A DNA stretch of 64,000 nucleotides from Pinisolibacter aquiterrae. Its GTDB lineage: Bacteria; Pseudomonadota; Alphaproteobacteria; Rhizobiales; Ancalomicrobiaceae. Made by a program: the position numbers and the translations under genes. A model generated the notes under the pieces. It made no database searches. It was not told where the DNA came from and saw only the letters and a list, made by a program, of their open reading frames with translations. Positions 17,501-25,465 of this stretch are shown piece after piece (position 1 is the first letter of the stretch; every line of letters starts with the position of its first letter). The stretch covers positions 210,063 through 274,062 of the forward strand of contig NZ_JAFNIH010000061.1 of NCBI RefSeq assembly GCF_019160155.1, given 5' to 3'.

Positions 17501-17696
17501 ATTCGCGCAGGAACTCCTCGACGCCGAAGCCGCCGGTCTCGGTGCGGATCGCCGCGATCAGCCGGGTGGCGTCGGCATCGACGCGGGCGCGGGCATCGGC
17601 CCCGAGCGCGGTTTCGGCGAGGAGATCGGCGACGAGAACGGCGTCGTCGGGGGCGAAGGGCGCGCGAAACGGCGCGACGGAGGGCGAGGCGAGCAT
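14583..17696 (-). CDS. putA: bifunctional proline dehydrogenase / L-glutamate-gamma-semialdehyde dehydrogenase
   Basis: Oxidises proline to glutamate in two steps with FAD and NAD+. The 1037-residue product has an alpha-helical arm (about 15-120), the PRODH barrel (about 180-480, with RLVKGAYWDTEIK and FAGHNA), and the P5C dehydrogenase domain (about 560-1010, with SPWNFPLAIFLGQ, FTGSTEVA and the catalytic cysteine in SAGQRCS near residue 824). The N-terminal ribbon-helix-helix repressor domain of enterobacterial PutA is absent. ATG 17696 follows GGAG by six bases; the longer in-frame extension would run into the putR control region. Regulation is supplied by the divergent Lrp-type gene. Confidence 0.97.
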   Translation of the reverse strand: MLASPSVAPFRAPFAPDDAVLVADLLAETALGADARARVDADATRLIAAIRTETGGFGVEEFLREYALTTREGLALMVLAEALLRVPDAATADRLIEDKLAEAEFENHERVSDAWLVSASAWAMGLTARVFRPGETPTNILSGMVKRLGRPTIRTAARQAMRVMGHQFVLGETIESALARAGSLEAKGWRHSYDMLGEGARTRADAEAYFASYATAIEKIGASAGGKPLPARPGISVKLSALHPRYEAVNAAAVMRELVPRLLDLARAAKAHDLAFTVDAEEADRLELSLDVFAATLADPSLKGWDGFGLAIQAYQKRAVAVVDWVADLAANLDRRLMVRLVKGAYWDTEIKRAQERGLDDFPLFTRKAATDLSYLACARRLLAARPRLYPQFAGHNAVTIAEIREIAGPKGAGDPGFEFQKLHGMGDALHRTVVEKDGWPCRIYAPVGGHRDLLAYLVRRLLENGANSSFVAKVGDADVAVADLLVTPEEELAGGTRPRHARIPRPRDLFGDRLNSRGLEFGVAAERDRLVAALAAEAGTTYEAAPVIDGKGRPRAFRDVVSPTDGRTVIGRVSEADPALAAEAITRAVTAFPAWDATPVATRAGALDRLADALEDNRDRLMALLAAEAGKTLPDGLAEVREAADFCRYYAGEARRLFGADRILPGPAGEENRLVHRGRGAFVCISPWNFPLAIFLGQVTAALAAGNTVLAKPAEQTPLVAAFAVKLAHEAGIPAGALQFVPGDGAVGASLTADPRIAGVAFTGSTEVARLINRALAAKDGPIVPLIAETGGINAMIVDATALPEQVADDVVTSAFRSAGQRCSALRLLFLQEDVAPRMLEMITGAAKELRLGAPIDPATDVGPVIDAEARDRLAAHVATERAAGRVVWEGATPEGALAGGTWVAPTVIELPDAAALDREHFGPLLHVVRWKAKDLDAVLAAIAATGYGLTLGVHSRIDATIRKVEKRLSVGNLYVNRNMIGAVVGVQPFGGSGLSGTGPKAGGPGYLPRFALEQVIATNTAAAGGNAALLSLGEV

Positions 17697-17821
17697 GGGG
17701 GATCTCCGAGGCGACGCGCGTCCGGTGGCCCGCGCGGAGCGGTGACCGCTCATTCCTCATGATATCGCGTCTCTTGCCGCTCGATCGGTCGAAGATCTGG
17801 TCGAAGGCCGAGGATTCCTTT
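17697..17821. promoter_or_regulatory. putA/putR divergent control region
   Basis: About 125 bp separate the two start codons. The arrangement of an Lrp-family gene back to back with putA indicates shared control from this region. I could not single out a convincing Lrp-type dyad. Confidence 0.4.
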
Positions 17822-18307
17822 ATGAAAGGAGACATGAGCGAAGAAATCGACGACCTCGATCGCCTCGATCGCAAGATCCTCGCCGTGCTCCAGGACGACG
17901 GACGCATCACCGTGAGCGATCTCGCCGAGCGGATCGGCCTCTCCGCCACCGCGACGGCGGAGCGCATGCGCCGGCTGATCCGCGACAGGACGATCCTCGG
18001 GTTTCGCGCCGAACTCGATCCGGTGCGACTCGGACGCGGGCTCCTGGTCTTCGTCGAGGTGCTGCTCGACCGCACCTCGCCCGACGTGTTCGAGGCCTTC
18101 GCCCGTCAGGTGAAGCGCGCGGGCGAGGTGCTCGAGTGCCATCTGGTGGCGGGCGGGTTCGATTATCTGATCAAGGCGCGGGTGCGCGACATGACCGCCT
18201 ATCGGCGTTTCCTCGCCGAGGTGATCCTGCCGCTGCCGGGGGTGCGCGAGACGCGCACCTATGCGGTGATGGAGGAGATCAAGGCGACCCAGGCGCTGCC
18301 GCTGTGA
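17822..18307 (+). CDS. putR: Lrp/AsnC-type regulator of proline catabolism
   Basis: A 161-residue Lrp-family regulator: winged helix-turn-helix at about residues 12-65 (LDRLDRKILAVLQDDGRITVSDLAERIG in pieces), then the ligand-sensing RAM domain (about 75-155, with CHLVAGGFDYLIK). ATG 17822 has GAGGA seven bases before it; ATG 17834 is possible but its AGGAG is only two bases away. Position directly divergent from putA matches PutR, which activates putA with proline as effector in rhizobia and Caulobacter relatives. Confidence 0.9.
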   Translation: MKGDMSEEIDDLDRLDRKILAVLQDDGRITVSDLAERIGLSATATAERMRRLIRDRTILGFRAELDPVRLGRGLLVFVEVLLDRTSPDVFEAFARQVKRAGEVLECHLVAGGFDYLIKARVRDMTAYRRFLAEVILPLPGVRETRTYAVMEEIKATQALPL

Positions 18308-18338
18308 TCGCCCGAGCGATCCGCGTCGAGCGGGCTCA

Positions 18339-18398
18339 GGCGCGGCGTCACTCGGCGCGGCGTCACTCGGCGCGGTGTCACTCGGCGCGGCGTCACTT
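18339..18398. repeat. four tandem copies of a 15-bp unit at the TadG 3' end
   Basis: GGCGCGGCGTCACTC is repeated four times (18339, 18354, 18369, 18384); the third copy has one change (GGTGTCAC) and the fourth ends CTT. Each unit contains TCA, i.e. TGA on the minus strand. Because 15 is a multiple of three, the real TadG stop (18393-18395) is followed by three more stops in the same frame. Confidence 0.9.
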
Positions 18399-19913
18399 GG
18401 CGATGCGCAGCTTGGTGATCTTCTGAGCGATGGAGTCGAACACCCCCGTCAGCTGGCGGGCGCTCGGGGTGTTGTAATAGTAGTCGGGGCCGGAGGAACA
18501 GTCGGACAACATCTGCTGTCCCGCGGCGTCGTCGATCATCAGGCCGATGGTGTAGATCTTGATGCCCTTGGCCTTGATCGCGGTGCAGGCGGCCAGCGTC
18601 TTGGTGTCGAGGCCGTTGCGCAGATTGGTGCCGGGATTGTTGCCGAGACGGGCGGAGAAGGGGTAGCCCCAGCTCGAATAGGCGCCGCCGAGATCGGTCG
18701 AGAAGGTGTTGATGGCGTTGGTGCCGTCGGTCAGCATCACGATGATCTTGAGTGTGGTCGAGCCGTAGTCCTTGCCGTCGGCGAAGGGCGCCTTGGGCGA
18801 GAGCATGCGCCAGCCCCAGGCGAGACCCTCGGGAATGTTGGTCGAACCGGCCACCGTCAGGGCGTTGATCTGGGTCTTCACCGAGGTGTAGTCGGTCGTC
18901 AGGCGCTGGATCGGCTTGACGTCGCAGAGATACCCCGGCCCCTTCGGCGCGGTGTAGTTGCTGTAGAAATACGAGTTCGAGAAATCCTTGCCCGACAACG
19001 TGGCGTATTTCGTCGCGTTCATCATCTTGGTGAGCTGCGAACTGCTCCAGGTGTTGTCGTTCAGATAGCTGTTGGCGAAACTGCTCGACCAGCTGGAGTC
19101 GGGCTCGTCGGGATGGAACGACGGCACGAAGAGGGTCGCGGGGATCGAGGCGGTCGGCGCGGTGTCGTCGATGTCGTAGGGCGAGGGGCGCGTCTCGACG
19201 CAGCCGGGCCAGGACTTGCCGAGCGCCGTATAGAGCGTGAAGCGGTTGAGCGGCGCCGAGAAATAGGACGAGTGGTAAGGAGAGAGGGCGGCGGTATCGA
19301 TCCACGAGGCGGTCTTGTAGCCGGAGCCGACGTTCACGAAATTGGCGAAGGGCACCAGCGCGAACTTGATGGTGTTGAGGGTGGTCGCCTTGCCGGCGAG
19401 CGTCGTCACCATCGACGAGGCGCCGCTGCGCAGGGCCTCGATCTTGCCGCCGTCGGCCATCGAGCCGGTGGTGTCGAGCACCATCGCCACCTCGAGCGAG
19501 GTGTCGCCCCAGGTCACGGTGGTGGTCACCGTGCTGACCAGATTGGGCATGCCGATCATGCCGAGGAAGTTCGATTTCGCGGTCAGCGAGGCGGTCAGGG
19601 TCATCGTGCCGCTGGTGGCATTGGCGACGATGCCGGAGAGGGTCCCGTACTCGGGGTCGACCATGGCGGTCAGGCGCTGCTGGGACTTGGTCTGTGCGGT
19701 GCTCAGCGTATCGGCGGTGAGGCCGTTGGCGACGATGAGGGCGGTCGCGTCGACGCGCTCCTGGAGATATTTGCGATTGCTCGACATCGCCATCAGATCG
19801 ATGCCGCCGCCGCCGATCAGGATGATGCTGCCGACGGTGAGCGCGAACGTGACCGCGATGTTGCCACCGCGGTGCGTGAGCAGGCCGACGAGAGATCGTT
19901 TCGATGCGGTCAT
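18393..19913 (-). CDS. TadG-like pilus protein with von Willebrand factor A domain
   Basis: A 506-residue membrane-anchored protein. The N-terminus carries the TadG pattern, HRGGNIAVTFALT leading into a helix (about 19-38); a VWA domain starts near residue 140 with the metal-binding DTTGS at 147-151, and the matching MLTDGTN motif near 385. The domain is interrupted by a long serine/tyrosine-rich insertion (about 200-330) with several cysteines. TadG proteins belong to the Flp pilus system and sit in the inner membrane with the VWA part in the periplasm. This copy is 13 kb away from the Tad locus, next to putR. The stop codon lies in a tandem repeat. Confidence 0.88.
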   Translation of the reverse strand: MTASKRSLVGLLTHRGGNIAVTFALTVGSIILIGGGGIDLMAMSSNRKYLQERVDATALIVANGLTADTLSTAQTKSQQRLTAMVDPEYGTLSGIVANATSGTMTLTASLTAKSNFLGMIGMPNLVSTVTTTVTWGDTSLEVAMVLDTTGSMADGGKIEALRSGASSMVTTLAGKATTLNTIKFALVPFANFVNVGSGYKTASWIDTAALSPYHSSYFSAPLNRFTLYTALGKSWPGCVETRPSPYDIDDTAPTASIPATLFVPSFHPDEPDSSWSSSFANSYLNDNTWSSSQLTKMMNATKYATLSGKDFSNSYFYSNYTAPKGPGYLCDVKPIQRLTTDYTSVKTQINALTVAGSTNIPEGLAWGWRMLSPKAPFADGKDYGSTTLKIIVMLTDGTNAINTFSTDLGGAYSSWGYPFSARLGNNPGTNLRNGLDTKTLAACTAIKAKGIKIYTIGLMIDDAAGQQMLSDCSSGPDYYYNTPSARQLTGVFDSIAQKITKLRIAK

Positions 19914-20062
19914 GACTCGTCACTCTTCGATCCGGGGACGAACCGGCGACGATCCGTCCCTCATCCTCAGCCGCTTTCGACGCGGTCTGCCCCGCGGAAC
20001 CGGCACGCGAATTTCGAAGAGCCTACGACCGATTCCTTACGGAACCCCTGAAAGGACCGGGA

Positions 20063-20082
20063 AACCCGAGTTGATTCGGGTT
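20063..20082 (-). terminator. possible terminator of the export operon
   Basis: AACCCGA (20063-20069) and TCGGGTT (20076-20082) form a 7-bp stem about 70 bp after the permease stop codon. On the minus strand it is followed by TCCCGGTCCTTT, only partly T-rich. It also lies 150 bp before the TadG start, so a regulatory role there is possible. Confidence 0.35.
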
Positions 20083-20150
20083 AACGTCCGCGCAAAATGG
20101 CGGTTTTCCGGCCGTCCCTCGGTAATTTGATACCGTTTCGACGAAACCCC

Positions 20151-21278
20151 TCAGGCCGAGCGCGACAACATGACGTGGAAGCGATGGGTGGCGTAGGTGA
20201 GGAAGACCGCGCCGAGGCCGGCCATCACCACGAGCGGCTTCCAGACGATGTCGATCGTCGCGCCGCGATAGAGGAGACCTTGGGCGAACTGCACGAAATA
20301 GACCGAGGGCGAGGCGTGCATCGCCCATTGCAGCACCGTCGGCATGCTCTCGAGCGGGGTCATGTTGCCGGAGAGGAGCAGCATGGTGGTGAAGACCGGG
20401 ATCGACATCAACGCGAATTGCGGCATCGAGCGCGCCAGCGTGGCGATGAGGATGCCGAGGGCCGTGGTCGAGAAGAGGAAGATGGTCGTGCCGAGCAGGA
20501 AGAGCGCGCGCGAGCCGGCGATCGGCACACCGAGCCAGCCGCGCACCACCAGTTCCATCGACAGCACCACCGCCAGGAGCAGCACCGCGCCGTTGGCGAG
20601 GATCTTGGCCAGCGCGATCTCGAAGGCGGAGACCGGCATCACCAGGAGATGCTCGATGGTGCCGTGCTCGCGCTCGCGGATGACGGCGGCGCCGACCAGC
20701 AGGATCGACAGGATGACGATCGAGTTGATCAACTGCATGATCGATGAGAACCAGCGACCCTCGATGTTGGGATTGAACCAGATGCGCGGCGTGACGACGA
20801 TCGGCAACTGGGCCTCGATCCCCTTCTGGCGCAACCAGGTCGCCGCCTCCTGCAACAGGATCGACTGGACATAGGCGGCGCCGTTGCCGGCCTGGACCAT
20901 GACCGTCGCGTCGATGGTGAGGCCGAGGCCGGGGGCGCGTCCGCGTAGGACGTCGGCCTCGAAATCGGGCGGGAAGTGGAGGACGAAGCCGAAGCGGCCG
21001 ACGTCCATCGCCCGGTCGACCTCCTCGGCGGCGACGATCACCGGGGTCTTGAAGAAGGGCGGCGCCAGCGCGTCGATCATGCGGGCGGAGAGCTGTGAGC
21101 GATCCTCGTCGACCACCGCGACCGCCGCGTTCGACACCTCGAGCTTGACCCCGGCGGAGACGAAGATCACCGCGGCTGAGAAGGCATAGACGATCAGGAA
21201 CAGCATCATCGGGTCGTGACGCAGGCTCCACAGTTCCTTCACGCCGAGACGAAACAGGTTGAGCAGGAAGCGGCGCAT
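20151..21278 (-). CDS. ABC-2 type permease (YhhJ-like) of the RbbA export system
   Basis: Inner-membrane transport subunit, 375 residues. One N-terminal helix (about 20-42) is followed by a periplasmic domain (about 45-175) and five helices, the ABC-2 layout with the conserved VIREREHGTIEHLLVMP segment after the second helix. The start at 21278 follows the RbbA stop by five bases. With the preceding HlyD-like and RbbA-like genes it matches the E. coli yhiI-rbbA-yhhJ arrangement. Substrate unknown. Confidence 0.88.
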   Translation of the reverse strand: MRRFLLNLFRLGVKELWSLRHDPMMLFLIVYAFSAAVIFVSAGVKLEVSNAAVAVVDEDRSQLSARMIDALAPPFFKTPVIVAAEEVDRAMDVGRFGFVLHFPPDFEADVLRGRAPGLGLTIDATVMVQAGNGAAYVQSILLQEAATWLRQKGIEAQLPIVVTPRIWFNPNIEGRWFSSIMQLINSIVILSILLVGAAVIREREHGTIEHLLVMPVSAFEIALAKILANGAVLLLAVVLSMELVVRGWLGVPIAGSRALFLLGTTIFLFSTTALGILIATLARSMPQFALMSIPVFTTMLLLSGNMTPLESMPTVLQWAMHASPSVYFVQFAQGLLYRGATIDIVWKPLVVMAGLGAVFLTYATHRFHVMLSRSA

Positions 21279-21283
21279 GATCC

Positions 21284-24070
21284 TCAGGCCTCCTGTTTCT
21301 TCAAGACGAGGGCGGCGGCGGCGATGAAGACGATGCCGAAGGCGGCGAGCGCGAGATCGCAGTGGAGGAGATCGAGCACGCCGACGCCCTTGGCGAAGCT
21401 GCCGATGGCGATGGTCTGGAACCACGAGGCCGGGAACAGGAGCCCCATCCAGCGCGCGACGCCGTCGATCGAGGACATCGGATTGATGAAGCCGGAGAAG
21501 TTGATGGTCGGGATCACCGAGAGGATCGCCGCCGCCATGATCGCGGCGACCTGGGTGCGCACCAGCGTCGAGACCAGGAGGCCGAAGGCGGTGGCGGCGA
21601 AGACGTAGAGGAGCGCCCCGAAGGTGAGCGCGAACCACGACCCGCGGAAGGGCACGCCGAAGGCGAGGCAGGCGGTGGCGGCGAGCGTGGCGTAGCTCAC
21701 CATGCCGACCGCCACGTAGGGCAGCTGCTTGCCGACCAGGAACTCGACGATCGAGGCGGGCGAGGCCTCGAAATTGGCGATCGAGCCGATCTCACGCTCG
21801 CGCGCCACGCCGACCGCCGTCATCGCCGAGGGGATCAGCACCAGGAGCAGCATGATCACGCCGGGGGTGATGGCATCGACCGAGACGAAGGCCTGATTGT
21901 AGGCCCAGCGCTGGCGCAGATCGAAGGGCAGGCCGAGCGAGGTCCCCGGCCCACGCGCCTCGGTGACGTAGCGCTGCGCCCAGTTCAGGACGACGCCCTG
22001 GACGTAGCCCTTCACCGTCTCGGCGCGGAAGGTGTTGGCGCCGTCGATGGCGATCCCGACCTCCGGACGGCGGGCGTTCAGGAGATCGGCGCCGAAGCCG
22101 GGCGGGATCGTCACCACCAGCCGCAACTCGCCGGAGACGAGACGGCGGTCGATCTCGCTCTCGTCGGAGATCGGCGGGCGCTCGCGGAAATAGCGTGAGC
22201 CGGTGAAGGCCTCGATCAGCCGGCCGCTCTCGATCGAGCGGTCGCGATCATGGACGGCGAAGGGCAGGTTCTCGACATCGAAGGAGACGCCGAAGGCGAA
22301 GAGCACCAGGAGCAGCAGCGATCCGAACACCGCGAAGGAGACGCGCACCCGATCGCGCAGGATCTCCAGCCCCTCGCGCCGGGCGAAGGCCCAGACCAGG
22401 GCCACCGAGGCGGCGACGCGCCCCCGGCCGGCGGAGCGGGAGGTGGGCGAAGGGGAGGCGAGCGAATGCGGCACGGTGGCGCCGGGCGTGGGCGCGGCCG
22501 TCGACCGCGACGGCGCCGGCGGATCCTGCGAGGGCCCTTCCGCCTCTTCGAGGCGGCGAATGAAGGCGTCTTCCAGGGTCGGCGCGCCGGCGGCGCGGGT
22601 GAGGTCGGCGGGGGTGCCGATCGCCAGGACGCGACCCTGATGCATCAGCGAGATGCGGTCGCAGCGCTCGGCCTCGTTCATGAAATGGGTCGAGACGAAG
22701 ATGGTCACGCCGTCGCGGCGCGACAGTTCGGCGAGGCGGCGCCAGAAGTCGTCGCGGGCCTGCGGATCGACGCCCGAGGTCGGTTCGTCGAGGATCAGCA
22801 CCTCGGGACCGTGCAGACAGGCCGCCGCCAGTTGCAGGCGCTGGCGAATGCCGAGCGGCAGGGCGGCCGGGAAGGCGTCGGCGTGATCGGCGAGGTCGAA
22901 GCGGACGAGGTTCTCCTCGATCAGTCCGGCGACCCGCGCCTCCTCGACCCGGTAGAGCCGAGCGTGGAGGGTGAGGTTGGCGCGGACCGTCAGCTCCTCC
23001 CACAGCGAGAAGCTCTGCGAGACGTAGCCGACGCGCAGGCGCACGCCGATGTCGGCGGCGTCGACCGGGCGGCCGAGCAGGGTCGCCGAGCCCTCGTCGA
23101 TGGCGAGGAGCCCGGTCAGCATCTTCATGGTGGTGGTCTTGCCGCAGCCGTTGGAGCCGAGGAAGCCGAAGATCTCGCCCTTCTCGATGCGGAAGGAGAC
23201 GTGATCGACCGCCGTGAAGGCGCCGAAGCGGCGGGTGAGCCCCTCCGCCTCGATGGCGACGGCGCCGTGGTCGGCGACGCGCGGCGGCATGACGAAGGCT
23301 TCCGCCGGCGCCGCGCCCGGGGGGCGGCCGAGCCCGCGATAGGCGTCCTCGAGCGTCGCCGCCCCGGTCTCCGCCAGGATCTCGGCGAGGCCGCCGTCGG
23401 CGACGACGCGGCCGTCCGCGACGGCGATCACCCGTTCGAAGCGGGCGGCTTCGTCCATGTAGGCGGTGGCGACGATCACCGTCATGGTCGGGCGATCGTG
23501 GCGGATGGCGTCGATCAGATCCCAGAACTGGCGGCGCGACAGAGGGTCGACGCCAGTGGTCGGCTCGTCGAGCACCAACAGGTCCGGATCGTGGACGAGG
23601 GCGCAGCACAGGCTGAGCTTCTGCTTCATGCCGCCGGAGAGCTGACCGGCGAGGCGATCGGGGAAGGGATCGAGGCCGGTCGCCTCGAGCAGTCGAGCGA
23701 TGCGCTCGGCGCGGGCGGCGGCGTCGAGGCCGAACAGGCGGGCGTGGAAATCGACGTTCTCGGCGACCGACAGGGTCGGGTAGAGATTGCGGCCGAGGCC
23801 CTGCGGCATGTAGGCGATGCGCGGGGCGACAGCGTCGCGCACGGCGCGTTCGCGCAAGGAGCCGTCGAAGACGGTGATCTCGCCCCGTTGCAGCCGGCGC
23901 ACGCCGACGACGAGGCCGAGCAGGGTCGATTTGCCGACCCCGTCGGGACCGATGATCGCGGTCGAGGAGCCCTGCGCGAAGGCGAGCGAGACCCCGTCGA
24001 GGGCGAGCGTCCCGGCGTAGCGATGGGTCACACCGGCGACGACGACCGGGGCCGCGGCGGTCGGGGTCAT
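21284..24070 (-). CDS. rbbA: RbbA-like fused double ATPase-permease
   Basis: A 928-residue fusion of two ABC ATPase domains and one ABC-2 permease half. First ATPase: Walker A GPDGVGKST at 41-49, signature LSGGMKQKLS, Walker B LLVLDEPTTGVDP. Second ATPase: Walker A GSNGCGKTT near 305, a signature degenerated to LPLGIRQRLQ (the usual LSGG is lost), Walker B VLILDEPTSGVDP. A Pro/Ser-rich linker (about 510-545) leads to the membrane part with six helices. E. coli RbbA has the same order and about 911 residues; it was described as ribosome-associated, but the operon context argues for export. Its start overlaps the HlyD stop (ATGA). Confidence 0.92.
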   Translation of the reverse strand: MTPTAAAPVVVAGVTHRYAGTLALDGVSLAFAQGSSTAIIGPDGVGKSTLLGLVVGVRRLQRGEITVFDGSLRERAVRDAVAPRIAYMPQGLGRNLYPTLSVAENVDFHARLFGLDAAARAERIARLLEATGLDPFPDRLAGQLSGGMKQKLSLCCALVHDPDLLVLDEPTTGVDPLSRRQFWDLIDAIRHDRPTMTVIVATAYMDEAARFERVIAVADGRVVADGGLAEILAETGAATLEDAYRGLGRPPGAAPAEAFVMPPRVADHGAVAIEAEGLTRRFGAFTAVDHVSFRIEKGEIFGFLGSNGCGKTTTMKMLTGLLAIDEGSATLLGRPVDAADIGVRLRVGYVSQSFSLWEELTVRANLTLHARLYRVEEARVAGLIEENLVRFDLADHADAFPAALPLGIRQRLQLAAACLHGPEVLILDEPTSGVDPQARDDFWRRLAELSRRDGVTIFVSTHFMNEAERCDRISLMHQGRVLAIGTPADLTRAAGAPTLEDAFIRRLEEAEGPSQDPPAPSRSTAAPTPGATVPHSLASPSPTSRSAGRGRVAASVALVWAFARREGLEILRDRVRVSFAVFGSLLLLVLFAFGVSFDVENLPFAVHDRDRSIESGRLIEAFTGSRYFRERPPISDESEIDRRLVSGELRLVVTIPPGFGADLLNARRPEVGIAIDGANTFRAETVKGYVQGVVLNWAQRYVTEARGPGTSLGLPFDLRQRWAYNQAFVSVDAITPGVIMLLLVLIPSAMTAVGVAREREIGSIANFEASPASIVEFLVGKQLPYVAVGMVSYATLAATACLAFGVPFRGSWFALTFGALLYVFAATAFGLLVSTLVRTQVAAIMAAAILSVIPTINFSGFINPMSSIDGVARWMGLLFPASWFQTIAIGSFAKGVGVLDLLHCDLALAAFGIVFIAAAALVLKKQEA

Positions 24071-25065
24071 TTCTTCGCCCCGGTGGGATCGGGCAGGCGC
24101 ACGGCGAGGGTCGCCGGCCAAGCGGCGGCGGGATCGGTGAGGAGCCAGGCGTTGCCGGTGAGGCCCGACTTCACATAGGCGCGCCAGACGTCGAGCAGCT
24201 TCGGATCGATCCGGACCTCGACGCGATACATCAGCTTGGCGCGTTCGTCGGCGGTCTCGACGCTCTTCGGGGTGAACTGAGCCTCGGCGGCGACGAAGGA
24301 GACGCGGGCCGGGATGACCCAATCGGGGGCGGCGTCGAGCACGATGCGGGCCTCGGCGCCGACCTCGACGCGGCCGACCAGCCGGGTCGGCAGGAACACG
24401 GTCATGGTGACGTCGGTCAGATCGAGCAGCGTGGCGACGCGGGTGCCGGCGCCGACCACCGCGCCCGGCTCGATCAGACGATATTCCACACGGCCGGCGA
24501 TCGGCGCGCGCAGGCTCATGTCGTCGATGTTGACCTGGATCAGCTCGACCTGGGCCTGGGCGGCGTCGCGGGCGGCGATCGCGTCGGCGACGGCGGCCTT
24601 CGCCGCCTGGACGCCGGCGGCGGCGACGTCGCGGCGGGCCTTGGCCTGATCCTGTTGCGCCTGAGAGGAGACCGCCTTGTCGAGCAGTTCGGCGGCGCGA
24701 TGGAACTGCAACTCGGCGAGGGCGAGATCGGCCTCGGCGGAGGCGACGGAGGCCTCGGCCTTGGCGATGCCCTGGATGGCGCGGGCGACGCCGGCCCGGG
24801 CGACGGCGCGCTGGGCGAGCAGATCGGCGGTGTCGAGAACCGCCACCACCTGACCCTTCTCGACCATGTCGCCTTCCTTCACCCGCATCTCGGAGACGCG
24901 TCCGGCGAGTTTGGTGGCGACGTCGACGCGCGTCACCTCGATGCGGCCGTTGGCGCCGGTCACGCCCGGGGGCAGGCGATCGCGGCCGTTCCAACTCCAC
25001 ACCGCCCAGCCGCCGGCGACGAGAAGAAGAACGGCGGTCACGACGGCGGTGACGATCTTGTGCAT
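24067..25065 (-). CDS. HlyD-family membrane fusion protein
   Basis: Periplasmic adaptor linking the inner-membrane transporter to an outer-membrane channel; 332 residues. One N-terminal membrane helix (about 4-24), a biotinyl-lipoyl half motif (VATKLAGRVSEMRVKEGDMV), an alanine-rich coiled-coil hairpin (about 85-170), then the second lipoyl half and beta-barrel (LRAPIAGRVEYRLIEPGAVV). First gene of the minus-strand operon HlyD-RbbA-permease. No TolC-like gene is adjacent, so the outer-membrane partner must be elsewhere. Confidence 0.92.
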   Translation of the reverse strand: MHKIVTAVVTAVLLLVAGGWAVWSWNGRDRLPPGVTGANGRIEVTRVDVATKLAGRVSEMRVKEGDMVEKGQVVAVLDTADLLAQRAVARAGVARAIQGIAKAEASVASAEADLALAELQFHRAAELLDKAVSSQAQQDQAKARRDVAAAGVQAAKAAVADAIAARDAAQAQVELIQVNIDDMSLRAPIAGRVEYRLIEPGAVVGAGTRVATLLDLTDVTMTVFLPTRLVGRVEVGAEARIVLDAAPDWVIPARVSFVAAEAQFTPKSVETADERAKLMYRVEVRIDPKLLDVWRAYVKSGLTGNAWLLTDPAAAWPATLAVRLPDPTGAKK

Positions 25066-25465
25066 GGAAACTCCTTTCCGGCGCCGGACGGCGCGCGGGA
25101 TCGGCGCCCCCGGCGATCCGCCCTCGGGCGGCTCGTCGCCGATCCCCTCGGGATCGATGGGGCAGCGTCACTATACGGTATGATCGCCCGCTGGAATGTG
25201 GGATCCATCGGGTCGAAACCGCATGGGTAGGATTGCGGAGGTTGCGTGACACTCGAGAGACGGCCAGAAGACCCGACGACACATCCGACTGAACCAGGAA
25301 GACTTCATGCTGCCCCAAGTATAGATGCAATCGAACGCTTCGACCGAACCCGGTGGGATCGCGGGCACGTGTCGAGGCGCCTCGGGCTTTGCCGAAAATG
25401 GATGCTTTCACCGATTGATACGCGGCATCCGAGACGAAACTATGAGCCGATAGGTGGTGTTGAAC
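25066..25465. other. gene-free divergent interval, export operon / AraC regulator
   Basis: These 400 bp separate the divergent HlyD and AraC-type genes. I see no credible ORF, RNA gene or clear palindrome; from about 25260 the composition becomes less GC-rich than either flank, as expected for promoters. The neighbouring AraC-type protein is a natural candidate regulator. Confidence 0.4.

Noticed and set aside
20063-20085. CtrA site before the TadG gene
   Set aside because: TTAAC is present, but the second half-site at the right spacing (CAAC) matches poorly; the sequence is better explained as a hairpin.
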